Below are positions 1-8,035 of a stretch of 64,000 bases of DNA, one piece after another. Under the pieces are notes generated by a model, which worked only from the letters and a program-made list of their open reading frames with translations, was not told where the DNA came from and searched no databases. How positions within the stretch are numbered: the stretch's first letter is position 1; each line of letters begins with the position of its first letter. Position numbers and translations under genes: made by a program. This DNA is from Nakaseomyces glabratus (Eukaryota > Ascomycota > Saccharomycetes > Saccharomycetales > Saccharomycetaceae). The DNA lies in assembly GCF_010111755.1 (NCBI RefSeq), contig NC_088962.1, forward strand, positions 992,001 to 1,056,000, written 5' to 3'.

Positions 1-368
1 CTATGCCGCAGAAGCCTATGTATGAAATGGCTAGTGACATACCATTGCTATTATATGATTGTAAATTTCCTGCTATGGAATGGCAAGAAGCTAATTTGAA
101 TGATTACAAATCTGTAAAATATGGCAAAGCCGTATCAGCTCTTGCATTAGATTATCATCTTAAAGCTACTGTCGTTGAGATCTTCAAAAATACACTACCT
201 ACCTCAGATATCGAATTCTCTGGAAAGACTAGAATTAATCTTGGGGATGGGAAAGGTAAGGTAGTCACTGACTATGAAAAGATGCTTGATAGACAGGTCA
301 TGGCTACTGTTGAAGAGGTAAACAGTAAGTATTTAGAAAGAAAGAAAAGAAACCCTAAGAAAAAATGA
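1..368 (+). CDS. DEG1: tRNA pseudouridine synthase Deg1/Pus3, C-terminal part
   Basis: Partial gene: the frame is open from the window edge and ends at TGA 366-368, so only about the last 121 codons are present. Deg1/Pus3 makes pseudouridine at positions 38 and 39 of tRNA anticodon stems. The visible part has the family's C-terminal motif (YEMASD followed by a hydrophobic stretch and YDC) and a lysine-rich tail. The call also rests on position. DEG1 is the first gene left of S. cerevisiae CEN6 and is transcribed toward the centromere, as here, where the centromere is 2.4 kb away. The catalytic aspartate region is outside the window. It is convergent with SNF8, with a 100 bp gap. Confidence 0.78.
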   Translation, partial: MPQKPMYEMASDIPLLLYDCKFPAMEWQEANLNDYKSVKYGKAVSALALDYHLKATVVEIFKNTLPTSDIEFSGKTRINLGDGKGKVVTDYEKMLDRQVMATVEEVNSKYLERKKRNPKKK

Positions 369-468
369 AATATTATAATATATTTATGCAAATGCCTAGA
401 GGTAACTAATGAATATTAATGTAATTGTACTATTTAACTTTCGTGGCTTAAAGCTAGCCCGAGGAATA

Positions 469-1170
469 TTAACTGCGCATTATCCAAGAAGGATCCCAAT
501 ATAGAATCTCATTTCCGGCTTGATTATCGATCCATAACATACTATTCGCCGCCATATCTTCCAATACTGACCGACCTCTTACAGCATCCCACTGAAAATT
601 TGCCCTGAGAAGCGATATACTAGCATAACCCATAATAGAGCAAACCTCCAGAATTTTTGTCTGATCTCCTGTTATTTCATTTGGTACACTTCTCAGAAAT
701 TTTTTTCCTCGAATGCTGAATACTTTAAATCCACCATCTAGCACTTGAATCATATCTATTGATTTTTCTAAATCTTCCATGGTAACATTTAGATTCTTAA
801 AATAACCATTTCGCAGTTCATCAAAAGATATTACTCCACCATTCATGTCTTTAGTTTCCCTACACACTTCTATAATTTTAACCGATATTTCATAATAAAA
901 ATCATCAACATTAAATAAATGTTGGTCTTTCTCAAATATTTCTAGAGGGTCTATACCGATAGATGAGCACATACGTAAAAACCTTGATCTAAATTCAGGA
1001 TTAGCCTTCAGATCTTTATTGTGCTTTTTGGCAAAGTCAATTAACCTGCCCTGGAAAACTTCTAATTGCTGCTCGAGTTCCAATGATTGCCTTTCCAGAA
1101 TATTTGAACTTACATTTTTATAGCTTTCATCATTAAGATGATCAAAAGCAGACAAACCAAAGTTTGGCAT
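469..1170 (-). CDS. SNF8: ESCRT-II subunit Snf8/Vps22
   Basis: Snf8 is the Vps22-type subunit of ESCRT-II, which with Vps25 and Vps36 sorts ubiquitinated membrane proteins into multivesicular endosomes. The protein is collinear with S. cerevisiae Snf8: an N-terminal helical hairpin (FGLSAFD, LERQSLELEQQL), then FRSRFLRMCSSIGIDPL, KDMNGGVISF, and winged-helix segments with GKKFLRSVPNE and YWDPSWI at the end. I start at the ATG at 1170, giving 233 residues, the length I recall for S. cerevisiae. Two codons upstream in frame are TTG and are not needed. It is divergent from HAT1 across 331 bp, as in S. cerevisiae (YPL002C/YPL001W). Confidence 0.95.
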   Translation of the reverse strand: MPNFGLSAFDHLNDESYKNVSSNILERQSLELEQQLEVFQGRLIDFAKKHNKDLKANPEFRSRFLRMCSSIGIDPLEIFEKDQHLFNVDDFYYEISVKIIEVCRETKDMNGGVISFDELRNGYFKNLNVTMEDLEKSIDMIQVLDGGFKVFSIRGKKFLRSVPNEITGDQTKILEVCSIMGYASISLLRANFQWDAVRGRSVLEDMAANSMLWIDNQAGNEILYWDPSWIMRS

Positions 1171-1501
1171 CAACAATTCCTCAGATAGTATTTTATTCTT
1201 TATAACTCGTTAGTCTGTAGCTACTAAATACTTTGTAGCTTAAAGATATTTCAATTTAAGGATCTAGCTAGTAGCGTAGTTCAAACAACCACATATAAAC
1301 CTTTCTATATACTATCATTATTTTATCTCTGTTTTTATGTTTGACCTTTTTTAAACAAGATCCTTGTACGGCTCATTTCAACGTTCGAAGTTGCGAAACA
1401 CGTAAAATAAGCTTACCAAATTCTTATCATCTAATATAGTGTTATCTTAGTCTTCATTACAGTTACCAGACTAGATTTATTAAGAAACACGATAGAAAGC
1501 A
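1171..1501. other. SNF8/HAT1 divergent intergenic region
   Basis: 331 bp shared by the two divergent promoters. It is AT-rich with several pyrimidine tracts. I see no RNA gene or site that I can name with confidence. Confidence 0.6.
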
Positions 1502-2668
1502 ATGTCAATTGATGATTTCAAGCCTGAAAAGTGGACGATATCTTCAAATGAAGCTTTGAAGTTGTCGCTAGTTTCTGAGGATAACGCGATACAGTTCTCG
1601 CCAACCTTTACCTATCCTATATTTGGCACGGAAGAACAAATATTTGGCTATAAGGACTTAGTTATTCATCTAGCATTCGATGCTATCACATTCAAACCAT
1701 TTTTGAATGTGAAGTTTTCATCTAAGTTCGAGGGAAGTGAAGAAGAGTTAGTTAACATAAAAGAGAAGCTATTGGAATATTTACCGATTGACGATACCAT
1801 TTATAAGGATGAAGAGAAATGGATTGACTCTTTTAAGAAGGAACAGGAATCTATAGAGGCCTACAAAAATGACCAAAATATTGATGAGTATAAAATCGAC
1901 AACGCTGACTTTGAGATTTACAAAGTAAACTTACAAGACCCCAAAATGAAAAGATTTCACAGGAGAATTCAAATATTTTCCTTACTTTTCATTGAAGCAG
2001 CTTCATATATTGATGAAGATGATCCAAAATGGGAAATATTTATAGTACAGACCAAGAAAGACAAAAAGTTTGTTGGTTATGCCACCGCATACAATTACTG
2101 GTACTACCCTGGTGCTAATAATTTTGATAGCGAGAGTAAATACCGCTACAGAGGCAAAATTTCACAATTTCTAATTTTACCACCATATCAAGGTAGGGGT
2201 CATGGTTCACATCTGTATAACAGCATTGTAAAAAATTGGCGAAACGATTCCTCAATTTTGGAAATCGTTGTCGAAGACCCAAATGAAAGTTTCGATGACT
2301 TAAGAGATGTTAATGACCTTGAAATGTTATATAAAGATGGATTCTTCAACAAACTACCACAAGAGAGGCCAATCCCTAATGCATGGATAGAATCTACGAG
2401 ATTAAAATATAAAATAGAAAAGCGACAATTCAGTAGGCTACTTGAAATGATATTGCTATCAACTGGTTCAAATAATTTTGAGTACCAAGTCAAACAGAGA
2501 CTGCTGATAAAAAATAAAGATGGATTGGAAGGTATGGAAGTTTCTGATATCAAGGATGCCTTAAATAAATCCTTTGAGTCACTGCGTGAGGATTATGATC
2601 GCATTCTTGGTAAATGTCAATTTTCCAACGACGCGGATGGACCATCAAAAAAGAAAATAAAGACTTGA
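1502..2668 (+). CDS. HAT1: Histone acetyltransferase Hat1 (type B)
   Basis: Hat1 acetylates newly made histone H4 on lysines 5 and 12, together with Hat2, before chromatin assembly. It has 388 residues; the S. cerevisiae protein is about 374. The N-terminal domain starts at about residue 10 (WTISSNEAL). The GNAT core has the acetyl-CoA loop QGRGHG at residues 230-235, preceded by the strand ISQFLILPPY and followed by LEIVVEDPNESFDDLRD, which holds the expected catalytic glutamate. The C-terminal helical part ends in a lysine-rich tail (KKKIKT), probably nuclear-targeting. The stop codon is only about 140 bp from the centromere, the same neighbour relation as in S. cerevisiae (YPL001W next to CEN16). 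Confidence 0.96.
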   Translation: MSIDDFKPEKWTISSNEALKLSLVSEDNAIQFSPTFTYPIFGTEEQIFGYKDLVIHLAFDAITFKPFLNVKFSSKFEGSEEELVNIKEKLLEYLPIDDTIYKDEEKWIDSFKKEQESIEAYKNDQNIDEYKIDNADFEIYKVNLQDPKMKRFHRRIQIFSLLFIEAASYIDEDDPKWEIFIVQTKKDKKFVGYATAYNYWYYPGANNFDSESKYRYRGKISQFLILPPYQGRGHGSHLYNSIVKNWRNDSSILEIVVEDPNESFDDLRDVNDLEMLYKDGFFNKLPQERPIPNAWIESTRLKYKIEKRQFSRLLEMILLSTGSNNFEYQVKQRLLIKNKDGLEGMEVSDIKDALNKSFESLREDYDRILGKCQFSNDADGPSKKKIKT

Positions 2669-2809
2669 AATAGATTTATAGACTACAAAAGCTAACCATC
2701 TATATAATTATTGTATTCTCGATAAAAAAAATCTTTATATCGATTCTCAATTAGCCTTACAAGCCATTCCAACTGTTATAATTAGATATTATAATTTTTC
2801 TACTCCATT

Positions 2810-2920
2810 GTCATGTGATTGAAAAACAGTTAAAATGATTTTAATAAAAAAAAGTTAATAATACTAATTCTAATATTATATATGACGAAGTATATGGCTT
2901 TGATTTCCGAAATAAGAAAA
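2810..2920 (+). other. CEN: Point centromere (CDEI-CDEII-CDEIII)
   Basis: All three elements of a Saccharomyces-type point centromere are visible. CDEI: at 2812-2819 the minus strand reads ATCACATG, a full match to RTCACRTG, the Cbf1 site. CDEII: 2818-2894, 77 bp with 11 G or C by my count, about 86% A+T, with A and T tracts. CDEIII: 2895-2920, containing TTTGATTTCCGAAA with the essential central CCG at 2907-2909 and an A-rich end, the CBF3 binding site. The element lies between HAT1 and CIT3, exactly the flanks of S. cerevisiae CEN16. Three element types in the right order and spacing, plus synteny, make the call strong. The 77 bp CDEII fits what I recall for C. glabrata. Confidence 0.95.
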
Positions 2921-3821
2921 GCAGTCTATAAATCGAAGTTTGGTTTTGATATACTATTTTTTCAGGTCCCCACGATTGTGAATATGTAGTGCGAACGATA
3001 TAGAGTTAGATAGTTGAAGGTCTGCAAGAAATATAGCTCAGACTGTGTCAGGTTTGTGATGGTAGTGTACTTAATATTCATACAAGTAGTTCTTTATAGA
3101 CTATGAGAATATCTAGAGAGTATGCATAATTGTGTTATGTGTAGTTGATTTTCCATCTGATTTAATAGGTTCTAATTTATTTAGCTCTATAACTAGTGAT
3201 TTCGAAGTTAATGGAGATTATAAGTAGAAGGCTTGTGAAGTAGGATAATGTTAAAGCTAGCATAAGACACGCTTCTCATCATTTGTAGAAGTATCTCAAT
3301 CAAACTCGATACTATTAGCATAGTCATAAACTAATGTCAAACTCTCCGCACTTAAGTTTGCGGACCCCACTTATCAGAAGTTACAAGCTTTTTTAAGAAC
3401 CGTTGCTTCCCTAATTTGAACCCATAGTGACATAAGTCAGTCAGAGAGGTCATTATTGTTGAAGAATGGCCACAAACAACTGAAGTACAAAGTCATGTCA
3501 ACTATTGCTCCACCATGATCGGGTTTTAGTCTTGAGACAGGTGAAGTTCTTAACAAATACACTAAATGTTGTTGAAGCTTTTACAATATTTTGCACTGCT
3601 TCAGTGTCATATGGGTTCAGATAGACTCTACCTTACCTCATACACATAAACAAGTTGGGGAATGATATCAATTGTACTTATTGGGGTAGACAAACTATAC
3701 CAGTTCAACATATAAATATGCCAATAAACTGCAGCTCTATTTTCTCACTATGTAGTATGCCAAGTTATTGGTGCTCATTATCAGATTCATTACATGTTAC
3801 CTATAAGAAATTAGATAAAGA
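2921..3821. other. Pericentromeric gene-free region upstream of CIT3
   Basis: About 900 bp with no open frame of interest. It must hold the CIT3 promoter. LOC1, the first gene right of S. cerevisiae CEN6, would be expected here in a merged ancestral order, but no recognisable remnant is visible. No RNA gene seen. Confidence 0.6.
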
Positions 3822-5264
3822 ATGAAAGTCTTGTTAACTCACACAACCAGAAGTCTACATACTTCTCGGATATTGAGTTCCTCAACTGCTTCAAGTTTGA
3901 AACAGCGGTTAAAGGAGGTAATTCCAGATAAAAGAGAAAAGTTCACTAAAATAAAGAAGAACTATTCTGATGTTAAGGTAGGTGATATTACGATCGGTAG
4001 CGTTATTGGTGGTATGAGAGGAAATCAGTCTATGTTTTGGCAAGGCACCTCGTTGGACCCAGAAGAAGGAATTAGGTTTCAAGGACTTTCGATTCCTGAA
4101 TGTATGGACCAAATGGCTGGTATCAGTGAAATACATGGCGGCTCTAAGAGCTTGTTACCGGAGTCAATGCTTTGGTTACTAATGACAGGAGAACTACCAA
4201 CTAAGGAACAAACTAACTCACTATCGAAAGAACTAGCTGAACGTGGCAAAATTTTACCTCAATCCGTGAACACAATTGTAAGTAATTTACCTAAAGATAT
4301 GCATCCGATGACTCAATTAGCTATTGGCTTAGCGTCATTGAATCAATATTCGCAGTTTGCCAAAGAATACGAAAAAGGTTCCATTGGTAAGAACGATTAT
4401 TGGGATTTCATATATGAGGATGTTCTAAACTTAATTGCTAGTCTACCACATCTAACAGGCCAAATTTACGCAAACATCACAAATGAAGGTAAGCCACTTG
4501 GGGAGTTTAACGAAAATGCGGATTGGGCCTACAATATTAGTTCTTTGCTTGGAATGACCACGGAGGCTAGTTCTGCTAATAAACAAAACCTCTCCGAAAA
4601 GCGTGCGCAAGATTTTGCAGACCTTGTAAGACTGTATACAGCAATTCATGTTGATCATGAAGGTGGAAACGTATCTGCACATGCCACCCACCTAGTAGGA
4701 AGTGCCCTTGGAGATCCATTTATCAGTTATGCATCAGGTATTATGGGACTTGCAGGACCGTTGCATGGTCTAGCGGCCCAGGAAGTAGTTCGGTTCTTAG
4801 TGGAGATGAATGCCTCAATTTCTTCGCCAGAGAATGTACCTGAAATTGAAAATTATCTATGGTCTATTCTCAATTCCCGTAGAGTTGTTCCTGGTTATGG
4901 TCATGCAGTTTTAAGAAAGCCTGACCCCAGATTCAATGCTATGCTAAATTTCGCAAAAGAAAGACCCGACGAGTTCCAATCGGACAAGAATGTACTACTT
5001 ATGGAAAACTTATCCACTATCGCTCCAAAGGTATTACAAGAGCATGGTAAATGTAAGAATCCATTCCCCAATGTGGACTCAGCGTCAGGTATACTATTCC
5101 ATCACTACGGAATTCAAGAGACACTATTTTTCACAGTAATATTTGGCTGTTCTAGGGCAATTGGTTCTCTAACCCAATTGGTATGGGATAGAATACTTGG
5201 CCTACCTATCGAAAGACCTCGCAGTCTAGATATGGCTGCACTAGAACGCTTGTGTAATAAGTGA
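3822..5264 (+). CDS. CIT3: Mitochondrial (methyl)citrate synthase Cit3
   Basis: A citrate synthase family enzyme of 480 residues. Cit3 condenses propionyl-CoA (and acetyl-CoA) with oxaloacetate in mitochondria, the first step of the 2-methylcitrate cycle. The N-terminus (arginine and serine rich, first 20-25 residues) looks like a mitochondrial presequence. There is no SKL-type peroxisomal tail, which argues against Cit2. The catalytic triad is present: His287 in NVSAH, His361 in GYGHAVLR and Asp419 in NVDSASG. NVDSASG differs from the NVDAHSG form of Cit1/Cit2 and fits Cit3. It is followed in the same direction by PDH1, as in S. cerevisiae YPR001W-YPR002W. Confidence 0.95.
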   Translation: MKVLLTHTTRSLHTSRILSSSTASSLKQRLKEVIPDKREKFTKIKKNYSDVKVGDITIGSVIGGMRGNQSMFWQGTSLDPEEGIRFQGLSIPECMDQMAGISEIHGGSKSLLPESMLWLLMTGELPTKEQTNSLSKELAERGKILPQSVNTIVSNLPKDMHPMTQLAIGLASLNQYSQFAKEYEKGSIGKNDYWDFIYEDVLNLIASLPHLTGQIYANITNEGKPLGEFNENADWAYNISSLLGMTTEASSANKQNLSEKRAQDFADLVRLYTAIHVDHEGGNVSAHATHLVGSALGDPFISYASGIMGLAGPLHGLAAQEVVRFLVEMNASISSPENVPEIENYLWSILNSRRVVPGYGHAVLRKPDPRFNAMLNFAKERPDEFQSDKNVLLMENLSTIAPKVLQEHGKCKNPFPNVDSASGILFHHYGIQETLFFTVIFGCSRAIGSLTQLVWDRILGLPIERPRSLDMAALERLCNK

Positions 5265-6059
5265 TAAATATCACTGCGTACACTATATACTACATAACCA
5301 ATACTTAGCTGAATATAAATGATTTTTATAGTAACCACAATCTTTTTTAATAATTGCACAGAGCAACGTCATTGTGTGATAGTAATAATACCACATACAT
5401 TTGGTAGCTTCAAAGTGCCTGATCTAAATAATAGTAACAATGTAGGAAACAGGCCATTGAAACAGAAATTATTTCAACATATGTCACAGCTCAAAGCTTC
5501 TAATTATTTTAAACAGTTTGACAGCATGGACAATAACTGCAAACCCGGACCTTAAATCTTTACACCCGAATTCTCGGGCCAAGTCATCAGGCTCTATAAT
5601 TTTATCATCGATTTAATCGAATTCTATTATATTTTCCTTCAGTAGTCATCTTCGTGATGACATATTTTAAGTGATCTCCAAGTTTAAGTCACCCAAACTT
5701 TCGACATTTAGAAGTGGAGAGGATGAAGAAAACTTGCAGCCTGTTGGGGAAGTTAGAAAAGCCATGACACCATTTAGGTGGATATCTAATAACAGCCGAT
5801 GTATAGTATAAGTCAAGGTCTTAGAGCATTGGAGAACATATTGTGAAACTAGTTCTAAATGAATACCAACCTCGTGATTTAATTGAAATGTATACCCTTC
5901 ATGAATGTATATAAATATGATTAGCTGATGGCATGCAGATATCCTTCTGTATTCAATTTGGGGAGTATATGCCATATTAAACGGCTCACATTTCTGGATA
6001 AAATAGCTAGTTTATTGCTCGAGGTAATAACCAGCTAAATTCTCGAAATACTCTAGGCT
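5265..6059. other. CIT3-PDH1 intergenic region
   Basis: 795 bp holding the CIT3 3' end and the PDH1 promoter. Small open frames exist on both strands, but none looks like a protein. I see no RNA gene or clear regulatory site. Confidence 0.55.
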
Positions 6060-7595
6060 ATGCTAGCTAAAAGCCTCAAACCAATTGTCCAACGTGGATT
6101 ATCATTAACTATGAGAAATTCATCTAATTTGGCTGCTGTTAAAGTAAATGATAGACCAGACCCTGACTTAGTCCTTGTTGATATCGCAGAATATGTCCAT
6201 CACCATAAAATAGATTCCAAATTGGCCTTCGACACCGCTAGGTATTGCTTGCTGGATACATTGGGATGTGGGCTTGCTGCGTTAAAATATAACCAAGTTC
6301 AGAACATGATCAAACCAATTGTTCCCGGAATGATAGTTCCAAATGGTGTAAAGGTTATTGGTACGGACCATGTGATGGACCCCATTAAAGGCGCCTTTGC
6401 AATTGGCACCATTATCCGTTGGCTTGATTTCAATGATTGCTGGCTTGCTGCTGAATGGGGTCACCCATCGGATAACTTAGGAGGGATTCTAGCTGTTGCC
6501 GATTATGAATCCAGATTGTATAAGGCTACGGAAGGAAGGGAAGGGAAACTGTTTAAAGTAAGGGATGTTCTTACAGCAATGATTAAAGCACATGAAATCC
6601 AAGGTGTATTTGCTTTAGATAATTCTTTTAATAGAGTCGGTCTAGATCATGTCATACTTGTCAAAGTGGCTACTACAGCTGTCGTTTCTCAAATGCTGGG
6701 ACTGACAAGTGAACAAACCATCGAAGCTGTTTCGCAAGCCTTTGTCGATGGTCAGTCTTTGAGAACTTATAGACATGCTCCTAATACAGGTTCTCGAAAA
6801 TCATGGGCCGCAGGAGATGCTGTTTCCAGAGCGGTGAATTTATGTTACCTGGTTAAAAATGCTGGAGTTGGAACCATTCCCTCTGTGTTAACTGCAAAGA
6901 CGTGGGGATTTTACGATGTATTATTCAAAGGTGAGGCATTCCATTTCAATCAAAGAACTTCATTTGAGTCGTACGTAATGGAGAATATATTATTCAAAAT
7001 TTCTTTCCCAGCAGAATTCCACGCGCAAACAGCGGTTGAATGTGCAATGATCGCTCACAACATGTTGAAGGAAAAGAACAAGACCTACAAAGATATTAAA
7101 TCTGTTCGGATTAGAACTCAAGAAGCTGCTGCTCGTATTATCGACAAAGATGGTCCATTATATAACTATGCTGACAGGGATCACTGTATTCAATATATGA
7201 CGGCTATTCCTCTGATATATGGTAGATTAACCGCAGAAGATTATACCGACGAAGTTGCTGGTAACCCAGACATCGATGCTCTTCGTGCCAAGATGTACTG
7301 TGAAGTTGACGATACTTTTACAGCAGATTATCACCACCCTGACAAGAGGTCCATACCCAACGCATTGCTAATTGAACTTGAAGACGGCACAACACTGGAT
7401 GAAATAGTTGTTGAATATCCTGTCGGACATAAATTCAGAAGAGAAGAAGGTATCCCATTATTGATGAACAAGTTTAAAAATCTTTTGAATGGTCACTTCA
7501 AAGATAATAGCAAAGCAGAGAACATCTATTCAGTTAGCACAAAAGATGATTTCGATAACTTAGATATCGACGATTATGTTGACTTGTACTGTTAA
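6060..7595 (+). CDS. PDH1: 2-methylcitrate dehydratase Pdh1 (PrpD family)
   Basis: A 511-residue MmgE/PrpD-family protein that dehydrates 2-methylcitrate to 2-methyl-cis-aconitate in the mitochondrial propionate pathway. The first 25 residues (MLAKSLKPIVQRGLSLTMRN) form a basic amphipathic presequence. Family features include the N-terminal segment with TARYCLLDTLGCGLAAL, the region around WGHPSDNLG, RKSWAAGDAVSRAV, FPAEFHAQTAVECA, YADRDHCIQYM and a C-terminal PVGHKFRREEGIPLL. Length agrees with the S. cerevisiae orthologue YPR002W (about 516). The order CIT3 then PDH1 is conserved. In S. cerevisiae the next gene is YPR003C; here the NIC96 block comes first. Confidence 0.95.
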   Translation: MLAKSLKPIVQRGLSLTMRNSSNLAAVKVNDRPDPDLVLVDIAEYVHHHKIDSKLAFDTARYCLLDTLGCGLAALKYNQVQNMIKPIVPGMIVPNGVKVIGTDHVMDPIKGAFAIGTIIRWLDFNDCWLAAEWGHPSDNLGGILAVADYESRLYKATEGREGKLFKVRDVLTAMIKAHEIQGVFALDNSFNRVGLDHVILVKVATTAVVSQMLGLTSEQTIEAVSQAFVDGQSLRTYRHAPNTGSRKSWAAGDAVSRAVNLCYLVKNAGVGTIPSVLTAKTWGFYDVLFKGEAFHFNQRTSFESYVMENILFKISFPAEFHAQTAVECAMIAHNMLKEKNKTYKDIKSVRIRTQEAAARIIDKDGPLYNYADRDHCIQYMTAIPLIYGRLTAEDYTDEVAGNPDIDALRAKMYCEVDDTFTADYHHPDKRSIPNALLIELEDGTTLDEIVVEYPVGHKFRREEGIPLLMNKFKNLLNGHFKDNSKAENIYSVSTKDDFDNLDIDDYVDLYC

Positions 7596-8035
7596 AGGAT
7601 TTACAAGGGCTAATTTGTTGTATAGCTAGCATCTGTTACAATTATATACTGTAAGAAATTGTACTGCGAACTTGAACTCGATGCTAATTCCAATTTTTTT
7701 GTGAAATTATAAACCAAATTTATATATGTATATCGATTATAATGTATTACTTCAACTTCGAAAATATCATACCACACGATATATCTAATGTATGTGCTGA
7801 ATCAATTGAAAAACTAAACGTGATGAAAACAGAATTTGAATTAGAAGAGCTTGTCAAATTGTAAAGCATTGATCTCGTAAGTTGTCCGCTTTATTAAATA
7901 TTAAGCTGAGTTATAACCAAGGAATTCCACTAGGATTAATTTTACATTATCTTCTATCAGTATATTACTAGAAGTTACTGCTGAAGGAACTGTTCACCAG
8001 GGTTGGTATCATACAAAAGAACTTAGAAAATAGAT
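7596..8035. other. PDH1-NIC96 intergenic region
   Basis: 440 bp. It contains a 40-codon ATG frame at 7742-7864 that I do not accept as a gene, and otherwise the NIC96 promoter. Nothing else recognised. Confidence 0.55.

Noticed and set aside
5667..5975. 102-codon minus-strand frame between CIT3 and PDH1, and a 78-codon plus frame at 5319-5555
   Set aside because: No recognisable motif, composition like translated non-coding DNA, and no gene in this position in S. cerevisiae.
7742..7864. 40-codon ATG frame between PDH1 and NIC96
   Set aside because: Composition is protein-like, but frames of this length are common by chance in AT-rich DNA; no homologue recognised.
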